64,000 bases of DNA from SpSt-539 sp964549445 (lineage in GTDB: Bacteria; Planctomycetota; Phycisphaerae; UBA1845; UTPLA1): assembly GCA_964549445.1 (NCBI GenBank), contig CAZJVS010000024.1, forward strand, positions 1 through 64,000. The letters run 5' to 3'. Of this stretch, positions 16,773 through 24,707 are shown piece after piece. The notes under the pieces are model-generated. The model was not told the origin of the DNA and made no database searches. It saw only the letters and a program-made list of their open reading frames with translations. Position numbers and translations under genes: made by a program. Positions within the stretch are counted from its first letter, which is position 1. Each line of letters begins with the position of its first letter.

Positions 16773-17915
16773 TCACCGGCGGATCGAGAGCGAATGCAGC
16801 ATTTCGATCTCGCGCGGCGTTGACCGCCGGAAGTCGGGCACATCGTCGCGCGCGGCCCGCCCGGCGTATTCGAGCACGGTCATCGCCGGGGTTTGCGGCT
16901 CATCGAACAGGCGAAACGTCCCGCGAACGGCCAGATCGATCCGCCGATCGCCGCGCCGCGCGAAGTGTTCCAGCACGGCCACGCCCGCCCCGTGCATCGT
17001 GCCGATCGAGTGGAACACCGGCGTCTGCCCGCCGATGCCGTCAATCGCGTCCGACGCCGCATTGATGTCCGCGCCCGCTTCCAGCAGCACGTCGAGGCAC
17101 TCGATCTCGCCGAACTCGACCGCCAAGTGCAGCAACGTCGCCCCGCGCAGGGCGATGTTGCCGTGGGGCATGTTCGCGAACCGCCGAGAAACCAGCGATC
17201 GATCGCCGTCGATCAGCCCCGCCAGCCCGCCCGCGTCGCCGCGATGGATCGCCAGCATGGCCGGCGTTACGTCCGGGGGCACCTTCGCACCATGCCGCAG
17301 CAGGATGTCGATACAGCGGTGCTTCCGCTCGTTCTGGCCGCGCTCGTAGGTGCCGAGCGTGTGGCTCAGCGGCGTCGCGCCGCCGTACTTCGTCATGACC
17401 GGCGGGAACGTCACGTCCGCTCCGTGGTCGATCAGGAACTGCAGCCCGTTCGGGTCGAGGCACTCTCCGGTCACGAAGACGATCGGGCCGTAGTTCGAGC
17501 CGTACTGCCCGTCCGGGTCGGCCCCGTTCTCGATCAGCAGTTCGGCGATCGCGCGCCGCTCGCCGAACCGCAGCACAGCCCGGGCCAGCGCCAGGTCGAG
17601 GTCGTGCTGCGTGAACGGCCCGTCGCGCAGAATGAGGCGCACGCCATCAAGGTCGTTTCGATTGGCCGCGGCCGGCAGCGGCTCGCGCTCGGCCCTCACG
17701 TTTGTCGTCTGCGTCGCCCCGCGGCTCATCGTCTCGACCACGTGCGACAGCTCGGCCCAGTTGCGGCAGCCGTACTCGGTCGCGAGCTGGTGCTGGGCCT
17801 GCTGCAGCGACAGCTCCGGCCGTGTTTTTGCGAACCGCTTGGCCTGCTTCCTAAGGTTTTCAAGGTTGGGATTGACCGGCAGTCGCCGGCGACCGCCGCT
17901 GTGCGGATGAGACAT
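16773..17915 (-). CDS. Ankyrin-repeat protein
   Basis: 380 residues. Residues 10-55 (NLENLRKQAKRFAKTRPELS, then EYGCRNWAELSHVVE) form the short helical module often found before ankyrin repeats in planctomycete-type proteins. It is followed by ankyrin-like units such as RRAIAELLIENGADPDGQYG, LQFLIDHGADVTFP, TLLHLAVEFGEIECLDVLLE and AGADINAASDA. No signal peptide is seen, so it is probably cytoplasmic. Ankyrin repeats bind partner proteins; the partner is unknown. ATG at 17915 is used rather than a TTG two codons upstream. The gene ends 19 bases before truB begins on the same strand, so they may be co-transcribed. Confidence 0.82.
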   Translation of the reverse strand: MSHPHSGGRRRLPVNPNLENLRKQAKRFAKTRPELSLQQAQHQLATEYGCRNWAELSHVVETMSRGATQTTNVRAEREPLPAAANRNDLDGVRLILRDGPFTQHDLDLALARAVLRFGERRAIAELLIENGADPDGQYGSNYGPIVFVTGECLDPNGLQFLIDHGADVTFPPVMTKYGGATPLSHTLGTYERGQNERKHRCIDILLRHGAKVPPDVTPAMLAIHRGDAGGLAGLIDGDRSLVSRRFANMPHGNIALRGATLLHLAVEFGEIECLDVLLEAGADINAASDAIDGIGGQTPVFHSIGTMHGAGVAVLEHFARRGDRRIDLAVRGTFRLFDEPQTPAMTVLEYAGRAARDDVPDFRRSTPREIEMLHSLSIRR

Positions 17916-18137
17916 GGGCAAACCCTTTCCGTCGCGCCGGTTGTCCGCAAAGAAGCTCGCGCCTCCGCCGGCTGGAAAAGGTCGATGTCAAAGCAACTTT
18001 AGTTCGGTGGGCTTAGCCCTTCCCGCGGACGCAGCCGTGACCGTTTCACGGTGACGACACCCTACCCGCGTGGTTCGGCGAGGTCCAATCGCACACCAGT
18101 GCCGGTAGAATGGCGGTGGGCACCCGGTGGGGTTCGC

Positions 18138-19502
18138 ATGCACCCGGCCATCGCCATTGCAATCCCCGCATCGGTCGGCTGTGCCGGCGCGTTGCTCGTT
18201 GCGCGCGGATTGATCGGCCGCCGGGTAGCGACTGAGCCGCGCTGCCGGCGATGTGATTACGAGCTGACCGACCTGATGTCGCACCGTTGCCCGGAGTGCG
18301 GAACGGTGATTTATCCCGAGCGCATTCGAACAACTCGCCGCATTCGACGGCCGAAGCGGGTTGCCTGGGGATTGGTTCTCATCGCGATTGCAGCCAGCGC
18401 GGCATGGTTTCGCGTACCGCAGCGCGTCGAGCGATTCGTCGTACTGGAAAAGTGGTACGAATACGCACCGACGGCTTACGTCATGCGGAGAGTCGAACGC
18501 GGAGATGCAAGGTGGAGGAAAGATCTCTTTCGTCGCGTTCTTACTGAGTCCGTTCGCGCCACCGAGCTTCGCGACACCGTCGCGCTCGCCCTGGCAAGGC
18601 AGAAGTCGCCGGAGCGATACTCCGACGCTGGGGAGTGGATCGATCTGCTCGAATTGTTGTCCGTGAAGAAGCGGTTGAGCGCGGCAGAATTGCGGGCGTT
18701 CTACCTCGAGATCGCCGATCCATATTTGCAGGTTCGTCCTCGTGTTCGGGTGGGCGAGCCCCTTCCCTGTCGCATCTCCGTCTGGTGTGCGGCTCCGGCG
18801 ACGCACATATATGAATGGACACTCACGTCCGTTCGAGTTCTTGTCGATGCCGGTGAGCTCTCAGGCGGATTGTTCTCGGAGCAGCGGGGAACCGCAAACG
18901 TCCTTGCCGCGATTCCGACTCGTGGCGGCACGCACGATTCCGCCGCGCTCGCCGTGGGACGCCATCGAATGGAAGTTCATGCGACCTTTGAGCTTTACGA
19001 CGCACCATTCATGGGATATGGAAAAACGGAACCGCCGTTGATCCGGCGGGAATTGCGCTTGTCTGCTACGTTCGAAATTCTTCCGGCGAACGTACCGGAT
19101 ACAGTCACCACGCTTCGACGATTGGAAGCCTACCGCGACTTATGCACGAGTTTCAGCGCAAGCGTGAAAAAGCTGCGAACATCGACGGATCGCTCGGACG
19201 TTATCTGCATCCCAACAATTCGTCTGCTAAAGCAACTTCCGTGCGACGTGGCATTTGAAGTGGAGATGCGAAGCACGGGACAGACATGGCCTGTCGGCAA
19301 ACTGGCAATCGGCCGAGCCGAACGCTGGCCCGCCGTCTTCACGCTGGACACCGTCGAATTGGCGTCGCCCGAGGCCGACTGCTTCATGAGCCTCCGACTG
19401 ACCAGCAGCGCAGATGTCGCGCGCGAATCCGTAGATGCATTTTCAATTTGGGACGGTACGATCGAGTTTCGCGGTGACGGTATCCCGAAGTGCGGGCACT
19501 AA
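18138..19502 (+). CDS. Zinc-ribbon membrane protein, function unknown
   Basis: 454 residues. An N-terminal membrane helix (HPAIAIAIPASVGCAGALLV) is followed by a zinc ribbon CRRC...CPEC. A second membrane helix (RVAWGLVLIAIAASAAWFRV) leads into a large, presumably extracytoplasmic domain of about 350 residues with beta-rich character. I recognise no named family for that domain. GGTGGGG about 6 bases before the ATG at 18138 supports this start over an in-frame ATG at 18051. A candidate terminator follows 122 bases after the stop. Confidence 0.7.
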   Translation: MHPAIAIAIPASVGCAGALLVARGLIGRRVATEPRCRRCDYELTDLMSHRCPECGTVIYPERIRTTRRIRRPKRVAWGLVLIAIAASAAWFRVPQRVERFVVLEKWYEYAPTAYVMRRVERGDARWRKDLFRRVLTESVRATELRDTVALALARQKSPERYSDAGEWIDLLELLSVKKRLSAAELRAFYLEIADPYLQVRPRVRVGEPLPCRISVWCAAPATHIYEWTLTSVRVLVDAGELSGGLFSEQRGTANVLAAIPTRGGTHDSAALAVGRHRMEVHATFELYDAPFMGYGKTEPPLIRRELRLSATFEILPANVPDTVTTLRRLEAYRDLCTSFSASVKKLRTSTDRSDVICIPTIRLLKQLPCDVAFEVEMRSTGQTWPVGKLAIGRAERWPAVFTLDTVELASPEADCFMSLRLTSSADVARESVDAFSIWDGTIEFRGDGIPKCGH

Positions 19503-19623
19503 GGATATTCGCGAGAGTAGGGGATTTGGCATGTGTCGCGCGATTAGCGAGTCCGGTGGTTAAACCGAATTGGATTGTCTGCCTGCGATGCCTGTGATTG
19601 CGCCGCGTCGGATTCAAACGCAT

Positions 19624-19656
19624 GAGTGATAGGACGTCTCTCTATCGCTCATTTTT
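19624..19656 (+). terminator. Candidate terminator between convergent genes
   Basis: GAGTGATAG (19624-19632) pairs with CTATCGCTC (19642-19650) with one G-U pair, followed by ATTTTT on the plus strand. It would end the zinc-ribbon gene transcript and overlaps the stop of the MnmE-like gene on the other strand. Confidence 0.6.
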
Positions 19657-20721
19657 GGACGATTCTTGATTGATAGCCGGTTCAGATATCGGGGCACCGA
19701 TCCGTGCCGGCCGGTCGTCACGCAACAGATCCAGCCCCAGCCGTTCGACGGTGGCCGCCTCCAGTGCGTCGATTCTTTCGCCGCTGAGCGCGGATACGCC
19801 GATCGCGTCTGTCTGCGACCATCGCCGCTCCGTCGTTTCCAGCCGGTCGATCTTGTTTAGCACGACGAGTCGCGACGAATCCACGGCAAGCGTCGCCTCG
19901 ATGTGCGCCAACTCGTCGCGCAGCGCCGCCTCGTCGCGCGTCGCATCGAGCACGATCAGCACCAGGTCCGCCCTACGCGCGACGTGCGTTCCCCGCGCGA
20001 TCGCCTCGCGCTCGATCGCGTCGGGCGTGCCGCGAATTCCGGCCGTATCGGTCAGCGTGATCGGCCAGCCGCCCACGCTGGCCGTCTCCGACACCCAGTC
20101 GCGGGTCGTGCCCGGTATGTCCGACGTGATGACCCGCTCGCGGCCGATCAGCCGGTTGGCGAGCGTGCTCTTGCCGGCGTTGGGTGGGCCGACGATCGCG
20201 ACGTGCAGACCGCGAACCAGCTTCGCGGCAACCGCTGAGCGCCGCTCGAAATCCGGATCGTCCGGCGACCGCCCGGCCTGCTCGCGGAGAAACGCCGGCA
20301 GGATTCGCCGCTGCGCGAGCAGCCATTGGGTCATCCGCCGCGTCTCGGCCTTCATCAGGGCCGCGTCGATGGCCGCCTCGGTCGGGTCCGCCGCGGGCGG
20401 CTCGCCTTCAGCCCGCCGCGCACCCATCCGCTCCAGCAGAAGCATGACGCGCTGAACAATCCGCACGCCGCCATGCAGGCACAGCTCGGCCGTCCGCCCA
20501 TCGTCCCATGCAACGCAGATTGCGTCGTCGAGCGTCTCCTCGCCATCGACCACGCGACACAGCACCAGCTTGTTCGTCGGAAACTCGGGCGATTCGTTGG
20601 CTTTGCGCCGCCGCGTCGCTGCTCGGAGCAGCTCCGCCGCGCCCTCGCCCGCCAGCCCGATCACGGCGATCGCCCCGGGCGAAGCGGCCGTCAGCAATCT
20701 GGCTTCAACGCCGCCCGCCAT
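19642..20721 (-). CDS. Short MnmE/TrmE-like GTPase lacking the C-terminal Cys motif
   Basis: 359 residues versus roughly 450 for MnmE. MnmE with MnmG modifies the wobble uridine of some tRNAs. The N-terminal domain is recognisable but reduced (LLTAASPGAIAVIGLAGEGA, ELCLHGGVRIVQRVMLLLERM), without the usual YTGED loop. The G domain is complete: GPPNAGKST, switch region SDIPGTTRDW, DTAG and NKID. The C-terminal helical part after the G domain is very short and the conserved CxGK ending, which MnmE needs for modification, is absent. So it is either a divergent MnmE or a paralogue with another role. It lies 9 bases after coaX on the same strand, likely one operon. Confidence 0.75.
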   Translation of the reverse strand: MAGGVEARLLTAASPGAIAVIGLAGEGAAELLRAATRRRKANESPEFPTNKLVLCRVVDGEETLDDAICVAWDDGRTAELCLHGGVRIVQRVMLLLERMGARRAEGEPPAADPTEAAIDAALMKAETRRMTQWLLAQRRILPAFLREQAGRSPDDPDFERRSAVAAKLVRGLHVAIVGPPNAGKSTLANRLIGRERVITSDIPGTTRDWVSETASVGGWPITLTDTAGIRGTPDAIEREAIARGTHVARRADLVLIVLDATRDEAALRDELAHIEATLAVDSSRLVVLNKIDRLETTERRWSQTDAIGVSALSGERIDALEAATVERLGLDLLRDDRPARIGAPISEPAINQESSKNER

Positions 20722-20730
20722 CGCAACATG

Positions 20731-21531
20731 CTACTCCGCCGCCGCGCCAAACTGCTTGATGTGCGCCAGGGCGATGCCGCGAATGCACAGATTTGGCTCG
20801 ACGGCGTCCACAAAGTCGCACGCCCCCGCCACCAGCGAGCCGAGCCCGCCGGTCACGATCAGCGCCGGCCAGCGCTTCAACTCGGTCGCATACCGCTCGA
20901 CCAGCTCGCGCAGTGCCCCGACCGCCCCGAAAACGATGCCGTTGCGGATCGCCTCTTCCGTCGTGCCGCCGAATGTCGGCAGCGATCCATCGCCACCGAG
21001 CGGCACCAGCGGCAGTTGGGCCGTGCCATCGGCCAGCGACCGGGCCTGCATGTTCAGCCCCGGCAAGATCGCCCCTCCCAGAAACACCCCTTCGTCGTTC
21101 ACGCAGTCAATCGTCGTGGCCGTGCCGAAGCTCGCCACGGCGCACGCCCGGCCGATTCGATCAAACGCCGCGGCGGCCGCGCACACTCGATCGACGCCGA
21201 CCGCCTCGGGATTGGTCAGTGCCAGCGACAGCGGCAGCCGCAGATCGCGGCCCACGACCAGCGGATCGATCCGCAGACTCTCTTCGACGGCTTCCACCAT
21301 GCGTCGCTCGGCGGCCGGCACGACCGAGCCGATCACGACCGCCCGGGCCGCGTCGTCCGGCAAAGACTCCCACATCGGTTCGAGCATGGCCCGGGCCTCG
21401 CCGATTTCGTCGAGGGCCGACCGCTGGACGGTGCGAATCTCGCCGCCGCAGACATCGGCGACGGAGACATGTGAATTCCCGATCTCAATGACGAGGAGGT
21501 TCGACGATGCTGGCTGGCTGGCTGATTCCAC
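20731..21531 (-). CDS. coaX: Type III pantothenate kinase
   Basis: 266 residues. CoaX phosphorylates pantothenate in the first step of coenzyme A synthesis. Family blocks are visible: LLVIEIGNSHVSV, VVIGSVVPAAERRM, GVDRVCAAAAAF with the catalytic-region Asp, SFGTATTIDCV, GGAILPGLNMQARSL and VTGGLG. Two positions differ from the usual motifs: Glu instead of Asp in DIGNT, and Ser instead of Asp before FGTATT. The start is a GTG at 21531 with GGAG 6 bases upstream, giving a normal length. A longer frame to 21693 would add about 54 non-conserved residues. It is followed closely by the MnmE-like gene. Confidence 0.88.
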   Translation of the reverse strand: MESASQPASSNLLVIEIGNSHVSVADVCGGEIRTVQRSALDEIGEARAMLEPMWESLPDDAARAVVIGSVVPAAERRMVEAVEESLRIDPLVVGRDLRLPLSLALTNPEAVGVDRVCAAAAAFDRIGRACAVASFGTATTIDCVNDEGVFLGGAILPGLNMQARSLADGTAQLPLVPLGGDGSLPTFGGTTEEAIRNGIVFGAVGALRELVERYATELKRWPALIVTGGLGSLVAGACDFVDAVEPNLCIRGIALAHIKQFGAAAE

Positions 21532-21739
21532 GAAATTCTCCGGTGCCGTAGTTTGGAGGGCAATTCTATCCGGCCATCGCCCTATCGGCAGCCGGTCGCG
21601 CGCGGCGACTTTGGGACGCCGGTCTGAAATGATTTGAGGAATATTTCGGGGGAATGCGGGGTTACTTGAAGGGGTCGCCTCGCGCGACCACACCTTTACC
21701 TTTTCCTTCCCTCGAACGAGCGGCTCACCGTCGCTCGGT

Positions 21740-21766
21740 AATCGCCCCGTACCCGACGGGGCGATT
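21740..21766 (-). terminator. Strong hairpin, candidate terminator
   Basis: A perfect 11-base stem (21740-21750 with 21756-21766) and 5-base loop lie 33 bases beyond the stop of the minus-strand TSP3 gene. No T-run follows on the minus strand, so function as a terminator is uncertain. The stretch 21532-21798 otherwise shows no gene. Confidence 0.45.
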
Positions 21767-21798
21767 CTTTGCGCGCGGCTCGCCCCTGCGGCGTGCGA

Positions 21799-23277
21799 TC
21801 AGATCCGGCAGCGCCGCCGCATGCAGAGTCGCATCGAAATGATTCCAAGCAAGCTGAACGGAGCCATCGAAGCCGCGCCCATTCCGCAAGCCAGGGCCGG
21901 GACCTGATCATCGGGCCGGCCTGCTTCCGGCTCCGCCGGTGCGGGAGTTCCGGACTCGCTCACGCCGCCGATCGGCGGTTGCGGCGAGTCCGGATTCGGC
22001 GGGTCCGTGTCTCCGATGTCGTTCGGTCCGGGAACGAGGTCCAGGCAATCGTTGATCCCGTCGCTGTCCGTATCCCGCTGCGAGCAACCGCAGCCGTTTG
22101 CATCGACCCGCTCGCCCGTCGGTGTGCCCGGGCATGAGTCCGCACAGTCGACAACGTCGTCCTGGTCGGCATCCAACTGGTGGCAACTACACCCCGCGGC
22201 GTTTACCGACTGACCCGTGCTGGTATCCGGACAGGCGTCCGTGCAGTTGGATACGCCGTCGCCGTCCGAGTCCTGTTGCGAGCAGGCGCAGCCGTTCGCG
22301 TCGACCGATTCGCCGGCCGGCGTGCTCGGGCAGGAATCGGCGCAGTCGGCCACGCCGTCGTGATCCGCATCCGTCTGGTTGCAACTGCAGCCATTCGCGT
22401 CGACCGTCTGTGCCGCTCCCGTCCCCGGGCAGTCGTCCGCGCAATCCGCGACGCCGTCGCTGTCGGCGTCACCGATGAAGAGCCCCGAATAGCGATAGAC
22501 TGGCCCGGTGTCGTCGCCGACGTAGATCTCGCAATTCGACGGATTGATCGCGAGTGCTTCCTGGTAGACCAGCGGCGCGACCCATTCACCGAGCGGCGTT
22601 CCATCGGGGCGCAAGGCCCGAATCACGTCGGAACCGTTGTAGAGGACGTAGAGCGTATCGGTCGTCGAGTCGTAGTTCAGGTCGCCGATGACCGACGCAT
22701 TTGGAACGGCCGGCAGCGTTCCGAGATAGGTCGCCGCGGTCGATGTCGTGCTCGTCTTGACCGGCAGCGAGAACTTCAGAATCCGACAGTCGCCCTGCAT
22801 GCCGACGTAGAAGACTCCGCCTTCCGGATCGCCGGCAACATTGACGAACGTGAGGCCCTCGATCCCGAGATTCGGCGGCGCGGTGATCCACGCGCTCAGT
22901 TCGAAGACGCGCGTCGTTGTACCCGTCACGAAATTGAACTCGAGAATCCTGTACTCGTTCTCCCGCGCGATGTAAACGAAGTTCGTCGCCGGGTCGGCGA
23001 CGGTCACGGCTTCGACATCGCCCCAGACCATCCACGACGTTACATTCGTTCCGTCAAGGTTCATCCGGTGCAGCCAGCCGTTGTCGCTGATGAGAAAGAG
23101 CTGATTGAGCCGCGAGTGCCACACGAGCCCGCTCGGCTCGACGTCGGCCGGCAGATTCTGGTTGATGAGCGTCCCGGGAAGCTGAGCCGGAAACGGCGCC
23201 GCGGCAAACGTCCTCGTCGCGCCCGCAAGGATGAGTATCGAGACGATCAGTGCCTCGCGTCCGTTGTGACCGCGCAT
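21799..23277 (-). CDS. Secreted protein with beta-propeller-like and thrombospondin type 3 repeats, Cys-Gly C-terminal anchor
   Basis: 492 residues. A signal peptide (EALIVSILILAGATRTFA) is followed by a domain of about 260 residues resembling SdiA-regulated or esterase-like phytase propellers (PSGLVWHSRLNQLFLISDNG, GIEGLTFVNVAGDPEGGVFY). Next come five calcium-binding TSP3-type repeats (DADSDGVADCADDCPGT and variants, each with paired Cys). The end is a Cys-Gly motif (LACGMGAAS), a hydrophobic stretch and an Arg-rich tail (RLCMRRRCRI). This ending looks like a protein-sorting signal but is not PEP-CTERM. AGGAG 9 bases before the ATG at 23277 sets the start; the open frame continues upstream over the opposite-strand gene but is not credible there. 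Confidence 0.82.
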   Translation of the reverse strand: MRGHNGREALIVSILILAGATRTFAAAPFPAQLPGTLINQNLPADVEPSGLVWHSRLNQLFLISDNGWLHRMNLDGTNVTSWMVWGDVEAVTVADPATNFVYIARENEYRILEFNFVTGTTTRVFELSAWITAPPNLGIEGLTFVNVAGDPEGGVFYVGMQGDCRILKFSLPVKTSTTSTAATYLGTLPAVPNASVIGDLNYDSTTDTLYVLYNGSDVIRALRPDGTPLGEWVAPLVYQEALAINPSNCEIYVGDDTGPVYRYSGLFIGDADSDGVADCADDCPGTGAAQTVDANGCSCNQTDADHDGVADCADSCPSTPAGESVDANGCACSQQDSDGDGVSNCTDACPDTSTGQSVNAAGCSCHQLDADQDDVVDCADSCPGTPTGERVDANGCGCSQRDTDSDGINDCLDLVPGPNDIGDTDPPNPDSPQPPIGGVSESGTPAPAEPEAGRPDDQVPALACGMGAASMAPFSLLGIISMRLCMRRRCRI

Positions 23278-23424
23278 GGTTGCTTTCTCCTTGGTGTTCG
23301 ACCCATTGCACCATACGATTTGGCGGTTTCCGAACGCCCAGAATGATGAACATGCCCCGGCCGTCCGAGAATCGTGCATCGACGGTGAACATGCGTGTAG
23401 GAGTCCGGCACGGCCGCTGGTAGA

Positions 23425-24690
23425 ATGTGGCTTATGCCGCGCACCGGGCTGATTGCGACATCGATTCCGGTAGTTGCAGTCATCGCCTGCCTGCCCGCCT
23501 TCGCGGCTCAGAACGTCACACTCACTCCGCTCGGCGATCTGCCCGGCGGTTCGTACGAAAGCTATGCATTGGCTGTCTCGGCTGACGGCGCGACGGTCGT
23601 CGGTCGCAGCGTCGGTTCTTCGGGTCCGCAGGCATTTCGCTGGACCGCGGACGATGGCATGGTCGGACTCGGCGACCTCGACGGTGGCGGCGCTTACAGC
23701 GAAGCGTTTGACGTGAGCGACGATGGCGCCGCGGTCGTCGGCTGGAGCTACTCGACGAGCGGCACCGAGGCCTTCCTTTGGCGCCCCGAAACATCGATGG
23801 TCGGCCTCGGCTCGTTTCAGGGCGGCGCGAACTTTCACAGCGAGGCCTACGCCGTCTCGGCTGACGGGCTGCAAGTGTTCGGTCGCAGCATCTACACCAG
23901 CGGCTTCCTGCCGTTCGTGAAGCCGCAACCGGGAATCATGCTGCCGATGCCCGACCTGCCCGGCGGTGGCACCGACAGCGTCGCCATGGCCGCCTCGGCC
24001 GACGGCAGCGTCATCGTCGGTCGCAGTCTCGGAGCGGCGGGCCATGAAGCCGCGCGCTGGAGCGGTTTCGCGCTCCCGACTTCGCTCGGCGATCTGCCGG
24101 GCGGCGCGGTCGATGCCCAGGCGAACGCCGTCACCGCTGACGGTTCGGCGATCGTGGGGTTCGGCACGACCGCCGACGGGCGCGAGGCATTTCGCTGGAC
24201 CGCCGCCGACGGCATGGTCTCGATCGGGTCTCTGCCCGGAGCGGCTGTCGATGCGAAGGCCTGGGGCGTCTCGGCCGATGGCGGCCGGGTCGTCGGATGG
24301 AGCGGCTCGCCCGGCAACACGCGGGCATTTGTGTGGGAGAATGCGCACGGCATGCGCGACCTGAACGCCGTCGTCGCTCAAGACTTTGACTTTGATTTGC
24401 AGGGATGGGGCTTGATCGCCGCTTACGACATTTCGGCCGACGGGCTGGTCATTGTCGGCCTGGGCTTCCGCCCGGGCGGCGCGACCGAGGCCTGGCGGCT
24501 GGAGCTGCCACCCGACGGCGACCTCAACGAAGACGGCCGCGCGGATGGCGACGACATCGCGCCGTTCATGGCCGCGATGCTCAACGGTTCGACGTCAATC
24601 TCACATCGCCGCCACGCGGACTTTGTCCGCGACGGCGTCATCGGCGTCAACGACGCGCCCGGGATGGTCGACGTGTTGCTGGGGCTCTGA
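23425..24690 (+). CDS. HAF-repeat secreted protein with dockerin-like C-terminus
   Basis: 421 residues. A signal peptide (about 1-28, ending PAFAA) is followed by six or more HAF-type repeats of about 50 residues with the pattern LGDLPGG...SADG..VVG.S...G.EAFRW. Such repeats form probable extracellular beta-propeller structures. The last 60 residues carry two dockerin-like segments (GDLNEDGRADGDDIAPFM and DFVRDGVIGVNDAPGMVDVL) ending LLGL; the second is degenerate. An ATG at 23434 is an alternative start. It is divergent from the TSP3 gene, with 147 bases between. Ligand and role are unknown. Confidence 0.82.
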   Translation: MWLMPRTGLIATSIPVVAVIACLPAFAAQNVTLTPLGDLPGGSYESYALAVSADGATVVGRSVGSSGPQAFRWTADDGMVGLGDLDGGGAYSEAFDVSDDGAAVVGWSYSTSGTEAFLWRPETSMVGLGSFQGGANFHSEAYAVSADGLQVFGRSIYTSGFLPFVKPQPGIMLPMPDLPGGGTDSVAMAASADGSVIVGRSLGAAGHEAARWSGFALPTSLGDLPGGAVDAQANAVTADGSAIVGFGTTADGREAFRWTAADGMVSIGSLPGAAVDAKAWGVSADGGRVVGWSGSPGNTRAFVWENAHGMRDLNAVVAQDFDFDLQGWGLIAAYDISADGLVIVGLGFRPGGATEAWRLELPPDGDLNEDGRADGDDIAPFMAAMLNGSTSISHRRHADFVRDGVIGVNDAPGMVDVLLGL

Positions 24691-24707
24691 TCCACGGTCC
24701 GCAGTTC

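Noticed and set aside
16754..16843. Longer TruB start at 16843
   Set aside because: The extra 30 residues are not conserved and overlap the ankyrin gene; the family N-terminus GVINLYKPAG starts just after 16753.
20326..21474. Plus-strand frame opposite coaX and the MnmE-like gene
   Set aside because: No motif, crosses two real genes, Arg/Gln-rich composition.
23278..24381. Upstream extension of the TSP3 protein frame to a total of 860 residues
   Set aside because: The extension runs antisense to the HAF-repeat gene, is rich in Arg and Asp/Gly, and a signal peptide with a ribosome site begins at 23277.
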